The notes under the pieces were generated by a model. The model made no database searches. It saw nothing but the letters and a program-made list of their open reading frames with translations, and was not told the DNA's origin. A program made the translations under genes and the position numbers. Positions 1-5,795 of a stretch of 22,908 bases of DNA are shown one piece after another. Every line of letters starts with the position of its first letter. Positions within the stretch are counted from its first letter, which is position 1. This stretch comes from a virus. The DNA lies in the IMG/VR virus record IMGVR_UViG_3300015263_000790, positions 1-22,908 of that record; one strand, 5' to 3'.

Positions 1-23
1 CTTTCGTATCGGTATAGTGTCAT
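1..23 (-). CDS. Start of a gene cut by the window edge
   Basis: An ATG at 23 on the minus strand lies 4 nt beyond the stop of the upstream gene (28-222), and the frame stays open to the left edge. Only seven codons are visible (MTLYRYE), so nothing can be said about function. The close spacing fits the small operon running leftward from 405. It could be chance. Confidence 0.3.
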
Positions 24-27
24 TTTT

Positions 28-222
28 TTATCTTTTAATAGTTTGTCTTTCAATCCAATATTCTTCATAATTGAAAGGCATTTTCATCCGGTAGAGCTTG
101 TTTTCGTTCCAATCTTTATCCCTACATACAGTTCTAAGATCCGCATAAACTTGCACATCGCCTTTACCTTCTAATCTTAGATCTGTTACCAGAACTACTG
201 TTTTTCTTCTTTGTCCGCTCAT
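28..222 (-). CDS. Small phage protein, paralogue of the 946-1122 product
   Basis: This encodes a 64-residue basic protein of unknown function. It has a beta-like start (KTVVLVTDLRL), a predicted helical middle and a C-terminal stretch MKMPFNYEEYWIERQTIK. The same pattern occurs in the 58-residue product of 946-1122 (WKFPFEYAGWLVEKKSIK), so the two are paralogues. Small proteins ending in a 'K-x-P-x-x-Y-x-x-x-x-I' pattern recur, as far as I recall, in flavobacterial phages and prophages; a DNA-binding role is possible but only inferred. The gene starts 3 nt after the stop of the upstream gene (226-405), so both are probably transcribed from the promoter at 444-474. Confidence 0.7.
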   Translation of the reverse strand: MSGQRRKTVVLVTDLRLEGKGDVQVYADLRTVCRDKDWNENKLYRMKMPFNYEEYWIERQTIKR

Positions 223-225
223 CTT

Positions 226-405
226 TTATTCAGTTATGCTATTTCCTTTTTCTAAAGAAATGTTTTTTCTATGGAACGCCATACATGCATTTGAATACTC
301 TGGACTACCCTTTTCTAATTTTCTAGAAAAACTATCGCCTGATTCGGTAGTTGTTGTTTTAATGAAGCTGTAGTTAGTGTCTCTTATGATTGTTACTTTT
401 TTCAT
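226..405 (-). CDS. Small hypothetical protein, 59 residues
   Basis: The minus-strand frame runs from ATG at 405 to TAA at 226. It gives a 59-residue protein beginning MKKVTIIRDTNYSFIKTTTT, rich in Ser, Thr and Lys, with no recognised domain. Support for a real gene comes from context. A strong Bacteroidota promoter (444-474) lies upstream, the A-rich leader ends in CAAACAAAATG as at other genes here, and the next gene begins 3 nt after its stop. It appears to be the first gene of a short operon leaving the window to the left. Confidence 0.6.
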   Translation of the reverse strand: MKKVTIIRDTNYSFIKTTTTESGDSFSRKLEKGSPEYSNACMAFHRKNISLEKGNSITE

Positions 406-443
406 TTTGTTTGTTTTTAGTTTGTTATCTCATTTGCTTGAAA

Positions 444-474
444 CAAATATACGGCGCTTATTTTAATTAAGCAA
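444..474 (-). promoter_or_regulatory. Bacteroidota-type promoter for 226-405
   Basis: On the minus strand this reads TTG, 20 nt, TATATTTG, matching the Bacteroidota -33/-7 consensus. The -33 side shares the 12-mer CAAGCTTTTTTG (plus-strand reading, 472-483) with the promoter at 1529-1559. A 38-nt A-rich leader leads to the ATG at 405. Confidence 0.75.
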
Positions 475-551
475 GCTTTTTTGATAATATTTTCATGTTT
501 GTTTGTAAAATACGTGTTTTTACTTAGTTACTGTTAGGAAATACCGGAAAC

Positions 552-587
552 AAAAAACCCCTTGGAAAATGAACGAAAACCAAGGGG
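552..587 (-). terminator. Intrinsic terminator after 648-896
   Basis: An inverted repeat pairs CCCCTTGG (558-565) with CCAAGGGG (580-587) around a 14-nt loop. On the minus strand it is followed by six T (552-557). It lies 60 nt after the stop of the 648-896 gene and separates that unit from the promoter at 444-474. The rest of 406-647 holds only that promoter and the leader of 226-405. Confidence 0.8.
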
Positions 588-647
588 GAAATTATACTAA
601 CACAAAACTAAAGACTCGATATAAAGATAGGAAGTTTTATTTTAATT

Positions 648-896
648 TCAATGTGCCAATGCCAAGCATTCAGTTTCGTCTATGTCTTTTGTTGTTTCTG
701 CATACAACTGAACATTGTTTAGGTCTCCATTAACTCTATATTGGTCGAACTGTTTAATAAACTTATCTACTGTTTCTTCTCCACCATCAAGCAACTTATG
801 GAATTTATACTCTAAATCGTTTGGAATTACGTACCAATGACCGTCCTCATCTCTTATTGCTTTTACTTTTTGAACGTATTTAGTTTCTGTTTGCAT
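648..896 (-). CDS. Conserved-type small phage protein, 82 residues
   Basis: This encodes an 82-residue acidic protein. The section RDEDGHWYVIPNDLEYKF resembles a type of small protein seen in many phages and prophages ('DEDGHWYVIP'); that is from memory, and no function is known to me. The C-terminal half (YRVNGDLNNVQLY) looks like a short beta segment. The ATG at 896 follows the stop of 946-1122 by 49 nt with no clear promoter between, so the two are probably co-transcribed and end at the terminator 552-587. Confidence 0.75.
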   Translation of the reverse strand: MQTETKYVQKVKAIRDEDGHWYVIPNDLEYKFHKLLDGGEETVDKFIKQFDQYRVNGDLNNVQLYAETTKDIDETECLALAH

Positions 897-945
897 AGTT
901 TTAGATTTTGTTTAACGTAGTAGATCCTATTTTTTCGTTTTATTC

Positions 946-1122
946 TTATTTAATTGATTTCTTTTCCACAAGCCACCCGGCATACTCAAATGGAAACTTC
1001 CACCGCCTTATTGGCCAGTTTGGCCAGCCCTTGGCAGCTATCAAATCAGATAGAGACCCGTAGGCCTCCCTTGTTTCTGAATTTGAAACTATTATTACTT
1101 GCTTAAGGTGCCTTGTTTTCAT
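946..1122 (-). CDS. Small phage protein, paralogue of the 28-222 product
   Basis: ATG at 1122 to TAA at 946 gives 58 residues. The protein begins MKTRHLKQVIIVSNSE, has a helical-looking middle (YGSLSDLIAAKGW), and ends WKFPFEYAGWLVEKKSIK. It lines up over its full length with the 64-residue product of 28-222: same beta-like start, same W after the helix, same K-x-P-F-x-Y and I-K ending. Function is unknown; a small nucleic-acid-binding fold is a guess. It lies just after a minus-strand terminator (1142-1173). No good promoter was found between that terminator and the start, so expression may depend on readthrough or on a weak signal. Confidence 0.65.
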   Translation of the reverse strand: MKTRHLKQVIIVSNSETREAYGSLSDLIAAKGWPNWPIRRWKFPFEYAGWLVEKKSIK

Positions 1123-1141
1123 TTTTTAGTTTTAAGGTGAG

Positions 1142-1173
1142 AAAAAAAACAGATTTTTTACGCTGAAAATCTG
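1142..1173 (-). terminator. Intrinsic terminator after 1195-1503
   Basis: An 8-bp inverted repeat pairs CAGATTTT (1150-1157) with AAAATCTG (1166-1173) around an 8-nt loop. On the minus strand it is followed by eight T (1142-1149). It begins 21 nt after the stop of the 1195-1503 gene. Confidence 0.75.
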
Positions 1174-1194
1174 CAAAACGAAACTATAGTGCTT

Positions 1195-1503
1195 TTATTT
1201 AAGTAGGTTTTTTATCGCTGATATTGTTTTTTTATTATCTCCTTGATAAATACTTAACGAATAATAAACATTACCGCAAGTTTCTTGATAAGTCATTTTT
1301 ACTTCTAATTCTCCTTTTTGAGTAATGAATTTAACGTCTGGATTACTTTTAACGAAAGACTTTTCCTTTGCCCTCCTACTTGATGCGCTTGTTGATGGTT
1401 TGTAGAAATAACTGTTTCTATATCTTTCGTGTGTTTCAATAATTCTATTGATTTCATCTTTTGCTTTAGCGCTTAATCTTTTTGTTAAATCGTAAGTTTT
1501 CAT
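1195..1503 (-). CDS. Hypothetical protein, 102 residues
   Basis: This encodes a basic 102-residue protein. The N-terminal 30 residues are probably helical (LTKRLSAKAKDEINRIIETH). A Ser/Thr-rich basic section follows (STSASSRRAKEKS), then a predicted beta-rich half (EVKMTYQETCGNVYYSLSIY) and a short C-terminal helix. No family was recognised. It forms a single-gene unit with its own promoter at 1529-1559 (TTG, 20 nt, TATATTTG) and its own terminator at 1142-1173, as expected for an independently controlled accessory gene. Confidence 0.75.
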   Translation of the reverse strand: MKTYDLTKRLSAKAKDEINRIIETHERYRNSYFYKPSTSASSRRAKEKSFVKSNPDVKFITQKGELEVKMTYQETCGNVYYSLSIYQGDNKKTISAIKNLLK

Positions 1504-1528
1504 TTTATTTCGTTTTAGTTTGTTGATT

Positions 1529-1559
1529 CAAATATACTATATAATTTTTGTTTTGTCAA
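1529..1559 (-). promoter_or_regulatory. Bacteroidota-type promoter for 1195-1503
   Basis: The minus-strand reading is TTG (within TTGACA), 20 nt, TATATTTG, followed by a 25-nt A-rich leader to the ATG at 1503. It has the same 20-nt spacing and the same -7 box as the promoters at 444-474, 1907-1938 and 4366-4397. Confidence 0.8.
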
Positions 1560-1594
1560 GCTTTTTTGCAATTATTTTGCAGAGGATTTGCATT

Positions 1595-1876
1595 TTATAT
1601 TTTAGCTCTTTCGCATATTTCTTTTGCGCCACAAGCATTTTTAAGAACATCAATTACTAATGGATAGTTATTCTCTGAAACAATCCACTCAATTGCCTTG
1701 CTTGCTGCGCTTAGTTTTTCTGCGTATTTTTCATACTTAGGGCTATCTTTTTTTTCTTCACATGCTCTTGTCCATGTGGTAACTTCTTCTCTTAATTGTG
1801 GTAACCATTGGTTCTTCAAAGAGGCTCCGTAAGCAATTTGTTTTTCTGTTCCGATTTTTTCTGTTGAATTTTTCAT
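1595..1876 (-). CDS. Hypothetical helical protein, 93 residues
   Basis: This encodes a 93-residue protein, mostly helical. The N-terminal part STEKIGTEKQIAYGASLKNQ resembles segments of other phage and plasmid small proteins in which 'T.KQI.YA..L' precedes a helical bundle, but I cannot name a family. Two Cys lie in the C-terminal part (CGAKEIC). It has its own promoter at 1907-1938 and starts inside the 3' part of the 1758-2363 frame, in another phase. It ends 36 nt before the next promoter; no hairpin terminator is visible there. Confidence 0.75.
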   Translation of the reverse strand: MKNSTEKIGTEKQIAYGASLKNQWLPQLREEVTTWTRACEEKKDSPKYEKYAEKLSAASKAIEWIVSENNYPLVIDVLKNACGAKEICERAKI

Positions 1877-2363
1877 TTTGTTTGTGTTTTATCGTTTTGT
1901 ATACAACAAATATAATACACATTTTTTGTTTCTGCAAATATTTCTGCAAATATTTTCGAAAATTTTTTGCCTTTTCAATGTTTTCAAGGGCTTGTTCGGT
2001 TATATGGCCTATCAAATATGCAATTGCTTCTTCGCTTTCATCACAAAATCCAATTCCAACATGATCAGCTATGTAACTAACCGCGTGGAATATCTCATGT
2101 GCTAAATATCCGTATTCCGCATGTGTTTCAGGAGTTTTAGGCATCCATATTATTTTTATGTTATTATCAAGCCCTGAAAAGAACTTACCCTTTGTGTTGT
2201 AATTCTGATCACTTATGAATTTCTTATCTTCTTCCGTAAAGTATTTATCCAGGTACTTTACAATTCCTTTGGGACCTTTGCAGAATACAAACGCTAAATC
2301 TTGTTTATAGATTGGTATTTCTATAGTGAAATTGAATTTTGTTTTTGTTTTTTCGCGCATCAT
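1758..2363 (-). CDS. HExxH metallopeptidase-like phage protein
   Basis: This frame encodes 201 residues. The recognisable part is residues about 1-140. It contains HEIFH (HExxH zinc-binding form) followed about 20 residues later by DESEEAIAYLIGHIT, which could supply the third ligand (Glu). Phage proteins with this 'HE.FHA...D..G......SEEA.AYL.G..T' arrangement are found near terminase genes, as far as I recall; substrate and activity are not established. After about residue 143 the frame runs through the promoter and coding region of 1595-1876 and becomes Lys/Arg/Asn-rich, so the C-terminal 55-60 residues may be a readthrough tail gained by loss of an earlier stop. It starts 16 nt after the terminase large subunit; two adjacent ATGs (2363, 2360) are possible. 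Confidence 0.7.
   Translation of the reverse strand: MMREKTKTKFNFTIEIPIYKQDLAFVFCKGPKGIVKYLDKYFTEEDKKFISDQNYNTKGKFFSGLDNNIKIIWMPKTPETHAEYGYLAHEIFHAVSYIADHVGIGFCDESEEAIAYLIGHITEQALENIEKAKNFRKYLQKYLQKQKMCIIFVVYKTIKHKQNEKFNRKNRNRKTNCLRSLFEEPMVTTIKRRSYHMDKSM
1907..1938 (-). promoter_or_regulatory. Bacteroidota-type promoter for 1595-1876
   Basis: The minus-strand reading is TTTG, 20 nt, TATATTTG, then a 30-nt leader. That leader (ACGATAAAACACAAACAAAATG) is almost the same as the plus-strand leader of 4429-4764. The -33 box lies inside a 12-bp tandem repeat (1930-1953). Confidence 0.8.
1930..1953. repeat. 12-bp tandem duplication
   Basis: TTCTGCAAATAT occurs twice head to tail (1930-1941, 1942-1953). 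It adds the repeated KYLQ in the 1758-2363 product and carries two copies of the TATTTGCAG that supplies the -33 box of the 1595-1876 promoter. The 12-bp length keeps the reading frame. Confidence 0.85.
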
Positions 2364-2379
2364 TAGATATTTTTTAATA

Positions 2380-3792
2380 TTAACTCCATTTTCTTGCTGA
2401 ATAGTTTGGTCTTAACTCAAAATCCATTAGCATTATATCACAATCCAAATCATCTGGGGACTTTCCCCCTAAAATTTCTTTCATATCTTCCTTTTTTATA
2501 AGCCTTTTTTTACCGTCTCCCGTTTCCATTCTCTTTAGCACAGAGTATTGAAGTTTAAGCTCGTCCTGGTTATCAGTACATTTATGCCAAATTAGATTAT
2601 CGTTAACCATTTCGGCTAACAGGAATCCGCATTGGTCTTTGTAATGACCGAAATTACCCTTTTGGTAGTGCATTACTGGCGCCTTGTTTGCTATAAATCT
2701 CTTAACATTTGGCATTATATCAGCTACCTCACCTCCTACTCCGTTACCATCTACAATTACCTGCCTATCTGGTATTCTAAACTTTCTCTGAACCTTTTGA
2801 ATTAGTTCTTTTACTGTAAACTTGGTAGATTTCTTTTCTTCTTCTCGGTATACACACACTAATCCTTTGTATACCTTAAGTACGGTTAAGTCCCGACCCT
2901 GGCCAGAAACATCAACCACAATTCTCCCTTCTCCTTCATCAACAAAATTATTTCCCCAAAGATCGTTTACAGCTTCCGTTGATATCAATAACATTGGATC
3001 ATCGTCAAAGTCAAAATTACCGTGTATAAGCCTTTCTATTAGAACTTTGTTGCCATCGTCTATAATTCCTTGGATATATTCTTCTGTGGACGGGTGCGGA
3101 TTGTCTTTTGGTAATGCCCGGATAAATTTCCTTGTTTCTTTTTCCTCCTTTTTTACCCATGGTAAATAAAACCTTCTGTAAACATGTCCTTTGTCTGGGT
3201 TAAATGTTTCTAATAGCTTCTTTTTTATGCCGTATTCGTAATTTTTGCACCGGCCAATCCTGGTAAATAATGTTGCTATTGCCTTGCCGTTGTTTTCGTT
3301 GCTTTCATCTATACAAGCCCCTGTTAACTCTAACCCTCCTATTTCTGTAAATTCTGGGTCAGATGGTTTCATAGCCATGTTTATTAACAAAATTTCACTT
3401 CCATTTGGAAATATAATTTCATTAGCTCCCTGGCCACTCCTATAAACATAATCAACTTTATCCTTAAACCCTTCCCCTTTAAGTACCTTAAACATTGTTT
3501 TTAGCACTGTTTTTTTCAGCCTTACGGAGTCTTTACGGCCTAACGCCCAACGAGTACCAGGGTATGCGCTACACATTAGCAAAAGGAAATAACAAAGTAA
3601 TGCTGATTTACCTCCAAATGCACCTCCTCCGTAACCCAAGGAAGTAGTTATATCATCTCGGAGATACTCTAATGCCTCTAATTGCTTTGGAGAAAAGTAA
3701 AAAATACCTATGTCCTTATCTATGTGTAAAGGTATTTTATCGTAATGTCCAAGCTTAAAAAGCTCTACTTTGGCCCGCCAAGCTAGATTCAT
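2380..3792 (-). CDS. terL: Terminase large subunit (packaging ATPase-nuclease)
   Basis: This 470-residue motor protein drives DNA into the prohead and cuts it. The ATPase half has a Walker A-like GGGAFGGKS at about 55-63, a Walker B-like stretch ending ACIDE at about 159-163, and the coupling motif TFNP at about 196-199. The nuclease half has IVVDVSG (Asp at 294), VIVDGNGVGG (Asp at 348) and a late acidic cluster SPDDLDCD (445-452), as expected for the RNase H-like metal site. Length is normal for the family. Its ATG overlaps the stop of the small subunit by 4 nt (ATGA), so translation is probably coupled. Head genes usually follow terminase, but here small accessory genes follow. Confidence 0.95.
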   Translation of the reverse strand: MNLAWRAKVELFKLGHYDKIPLHIDKDIGIFYFSPKQLEALEYLRDDITTSLGYGGGAFGGKSALLCYFLLLMCSAYPGTRWALGRKDSVRLKKTVLKTMFKVLKGEGFKDKVDYVYRSGQGANEIIFPNGSEILLINMAMKPSDPEFTEIGGLELTGACIDESNENNGKAIATLFTRIGRCKNYEYGIKKKLLETFNPDKGHVYRRFYLPWVKKEEKETRKFIRALPKDNPHPSTEEYIQGIIDDGNKVLIERLIHGNFDFDDDPMLLISTEAVNDLWGNNFVDEGEGRIVVDVSGQGRDLTVLKVYKGLVCVYREEEKKSTKFTVKELIQKVQRKFRIPDRQVIVDGNGVGGEVADIMPNVKRFIANKAPVMHYQKGNFGHYKDQCGFLLAEMVNDNLIWHKCTDNQDELKLQYSVLKRMETGDGKKRLIKKEDMKEILGGKSPDDLDCDIMLMDFELRPNYSARKWS

Positions 3793-4223
3793 TCAAGAAG
3801 TCCAAATTTTGCCAAAACGGCTAGTTCTTCAGGGGTGCATTTAGTTAGGTCTAATGGGTCTTTTTCTTTACCTTCTTCCTTGCCTTCATCTTCTCTTATA
3901 CCATGGTGAGCAGCTAACATTAATCTTGTTATGCCAGGGTTATATTTATTTAAAAGGCCATTTTTAGACAATCTTATCTCCTGATAATCGTATGCCCTTT
4001 CTATAGCTTTCGAAAACGCTTTTGATTTTTCGCTTAGATAACTTACTATGGATGAGTAATATCCTTTATGGATTACAAAGAAATCTTTTAGGAAAATGTT
4101 GTTTATTTGATCTGTCTCAAACCATTCAAAGAGCTCATTTATAAGCTCTTGTATTGTTTCTTCTGTCCACTTTTCAGCAGCTTTGTTTCCTTCCTCAAAA
4201 GGGGTTCCTATTCTCCTGGCCAT
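3789..4223 (-). CDS. terS: Terminase small subunit
   Basis: This 144-residue protein is likely to recognise the packaging site and recruit the large subunit. It starts MARRIGTPFEEGNKAA, a basic start common in small terminases. Helical segments at about 20-90 could form the DNA-binding and oligomerising core, followed by NPGITRLMLAAHHG and a charged, Glu/Lys-rich linker. The C-terminal LTKCTPEELAVLAKFGLLE helix is typical of proteins that contact the large subunit. The call rests mainly on its 4-nt overlap with terL, its size and this layout; sequence conservation in the family is weak. Confidence 0.85.
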   Translation of the reverse strand: MARRIGTPFEEGNKAAEKWTEETIQELINELFEWFETDQINNIFLKDFFVIHKGYYSSIVSYLSEKSKAFSKAIERAYDYQEIRLSKNGLLNKYNPGITRLMLAAHHGIREDEGKEEGKEKDPLDLTKCTPEELAVLAKFGLLE

Positions 4224-4238
4224 CCCTGCGGTATTTAT

Positions 4239-4272
4239 GGGAGGGCAAATAAGTTACAACCTCCCCGGTAAC
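4239..4272 (-). promoter_or_regulatory. Possible leader pseudoknot upstream of terS
   Basis: Two interlocking inverted repeats lie just upstream of the terS ATG: GGGAGG/CCTCCC (4239-4244 with 4260-4265) and GTTAC/GTAAC (4253-4257 with 4268-4272). One arm of the second lies in the loop of the first, giving an H-type pseudoknot order in the minus-strand RNA with linkers of 2, 2 and 8 nt. The stems are short, so chance is possible. Confidence 0.3.
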
Positions 4273-4286
4273 TTTTTTCATAATCT

Positions 4287-4317
4287 TAAATATACGTAAA
4301 AATAATCTAATTTCTAA
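4287..4317 (-). promoter_or_regulatory. Weak candidate promoter for terS-terL
   Basis: The minus strand shows TTA, 20 nt, TATATTTA: the same spacing as the strong promoters here, with one change (G to A) in each box. It would start RNA near 4280, just before the pseudoknot-like leader. Confidence 0.35.
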
Positions 4318-4365
4318 GTGTATTTACGTATTTTCAAAAAAAACTTAAAAATTCTTGTTGTTTTG

Positions 4366-4397
4366 TTTGTGGTAACAAATATTTTGTATTATATTTG
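4366..4397 (+). promoter_or_regulatory. Bacteroidota-type promoter for 4429-4764
   Basis: On the plus strand TTTG (4366-4369), 20 nt and TATATTTG (4390-4397) precede the ATG by 31 nt. The leader GAGATAAAACACAAGCAAA is nearly that of the minus-strand gene 1595-1876, so the promoter-leader unit looks copied. Confidence 0.85.
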
Positions 4398-4428
4398 TTA
4401 TGTACAAATGAGATAAAACACAAGCAAA

Positions 4429-4764
4429 ATGAAAGATCAAATAAACATCAATGAGCAAGAATTAAGGGATATTTTAATTGAGGCCGTAAAAGAAGCGTAT
4501 AAATTTGATTGGACTGGTTGGAGAATTCCTATCTACATAGATGAACAAGGTGAAATATCAAAAGGATCTTGGTTAAATAATTCATCTTGGCAGCCAGGTA
4601 TTGAGGAATTGCCTATTACGGTTGAAACTTGGGAAATTCCTTTGCTTTATGATGATATCTATGATGATACTTCTTTTGAATATGAAGTTGAAGAAATGGT
4701 AGATTTCAAGATAAAACAACTTAGAAATTACTATGACGAAAACAAAGAATATATTATTACCTAG
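4429..4764 (+). CDS. Lone plus-strand acidic protein (moron-like)
   Basis: This encodes a 111-residue, strongly acidic protein with many Trp and Tyr (DWTGWRIPIYID, GSWLNNSSWQPG, ETWEIPLLYDDIYDD). No known domain was recognised. It is the only well-supported plus-strand gene in the window and sits between the tail module and the terminase genes, divergent from terS and convergent with the tail operon. It has its own promoter (4366-4397) and a terminator whose stem contains its TAG stop (4763-4784). This self-contained layout is that of a 'moron', a gene expressed independently of the late operon. An acidic protein of this size could be a DNA mimic or inhibitor, but nothing in the sequence proves it. 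Confidence 0.85.
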   Translation: MKDQININEQELRDILIEAVKEAYKFDWTGWRIPIYIDEQGEISKGSWLNNSSWQPGIEELPITVETWEIPLLYDDIYDDTSFEYEVEEMVDFKIKQLRNYYDENKEYIIT

Positions 4765-4784
4765 CCCCTATATGGGGCTTTTTT
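4763..4784 (+). terminator. Intrinsic terminator of 4429-4764
   Basis: AGCCCC (4763-4768) pairs with GGGGCT (4774-4779) around a 5-nt loop and is followed by a run of T to 4784. The stem starts inside the TAG stop codon. On the minus strand no T-run follows, so it should not stop the tail operon. Confidence 0.85.
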
Positions 4785-4785
4785 C

Positions 4786-5679
4786 TTAACAATTCAAAGC
4801 TCTGTTATTGCTTCTCTTTGCCAGGAAAACATATTCTTGCTTTAGCATCCTTGATATATCGAAGTATTTATTTTCGTTTGCTTTGTCTACAACTATCTTA
4901 AAATCAATGTATTCGTAGCTTGTATTATTGTTGTTGTAGTCATTTACTCTTAGATCCGAAGCTAAAAACACTCGATCCCAAAGTTGATAAGCGATACATT
5001 CAGGAATCATCAAACTTTTGAACGTGTACCTTTCTACGTTTTCAACTTCTGTATATTCTGTATTCAATAGGTTGTCTTGGTAAGTTATTTGTTTTATTTC
5101 GTTTTGACGGTACCCGAAGATACCTCTTACCCTTACCTGGTCTTTCCAGCGTGTTCCGGTGAAATCAATATCTAATTTGTCGAAACAACTATTGTGGTAA
5201 GCATCAAATCTAACTGTATTATGAGCTAATGCCCACGAAAACTGTTTTAGGATGAAAGAGTTACTTAAAATAATCGATTGGTCTGGGCCTGGGTTAATTA
5301 CTGCTTTTGCTTGGTATTTCCCTTCGCCTTCATTGGCGAGAACTTTTTTCCATTCTACTTGTACCCCGGATAATTCAGGTTGGTTGGGTACGTCTCCAAA
5401 ATCATAATAAGTTCCATGGCTGGAAGTAAAAGCAATATCACCTCCATTTTTTATAAGGTAAAAAGCAATTGTATCGGTTGGTTCTTCGCGCTTAAATATA
5501 TGGCCCCCGTAAATATCGTTTTTCTCATTGTCTGAACTTGTATCACCAAAAGCATAATTTATATAACAGCATTCCTCAAATCCTCTGTCAGGATCTTGAC
5601 CCTGTGTTTTCACTGGCCCTATTACAGGATTTGTGAATTTTGCTCTTATTCCAGATGTAAGAAGATTTAATTTAGCCAT
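4786..5679 (-). CDS. Phage structural/tail-associated protein
   Basis: This encodes a 297-residue protein, predicted mostly beta, last in the tail operon. It has no signal peptide or membrane segment. The central part (NGGDIAFTSSHGTYYDFGD ... VQVEWKKVLANEGEGKYQAK) resembles a virion protein type seen at the end of tail operons in Bacteroidota phages, in which 'W..VL...GEG.Y' is a recurring element; this is recollection, not a search. A role in the tail tip or fibre is inferred from position. A TAAATTTG box 6 nt before its ATG may give a separate, nearly leaderless transcript. It ends a few bases from the convergent terminator of 4429-4764. Confidence 0.75.
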   Translation of the reverse strand: MAKLNLLTSGIRAKFTNPVIGPVKTQGQDPDRGFEECCYINYAFGDTSSDNEKNDIYGGHIFKREEPTDTIAFYLIKNGGDIAFTSSHGTYYDFGDVPNQPELSGVQVEWKKVLANEGEGKYQAKAVINPGPDQSIILSNSFILKQFSWALAHNTVRFDAYHNSCFDKLDIDFTGTRWKDQVRVRGIFGYRQNEIKQITYQDNLLNTEYTEVENVERYTFKSLMIPECIAYQLWDRVFLASDLRVNDYNNNNTSYEYIDFKIVVDKANENKYFDISRMLKQEYVFLAKRSNNRALNC

Positions 5680-5717
5680 CTATTGCAAATTTACCTTAAT
5701 TTTTGTAACTTTTAATC

Positions 5718-5795
5718 ATGATAGGAGCTATATTCGGTTTACTTCTTGTTGTCGTTATCATAATTCACATTATTAGAGTTAGGTCGTTACGGTAA
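5718..5795 (+). CDS. Possible 25-residue hydrophobic peptide
   Basis: On the plus strand, ATG at 5718 to TAA at 5795 gives MIGAIFGLLLVVVIIIHIIR plus five residues, a single membrane helix with a basic end. It fills the 99-nt gap between two minus-strand genes and overlaps the end of the 999-residue gene antisense. The shape resembles small hydrophobic toxins or holin-like peptides, but there is no clear ribosome-binding site and no exact promoter. Chance is quite possible. Confidence 0.15.
   Translation: MIGAIFGLLLVVVIIIHIIRVRSLR

Noticed and set aside
1798-2105. Two overlapping plus-strand hydrophobic frames
   Set aside because: They are antisense to the HExxH protein and the 1595-1876 gene, and arise from AT-rich Lys/Asn codons read backwards.
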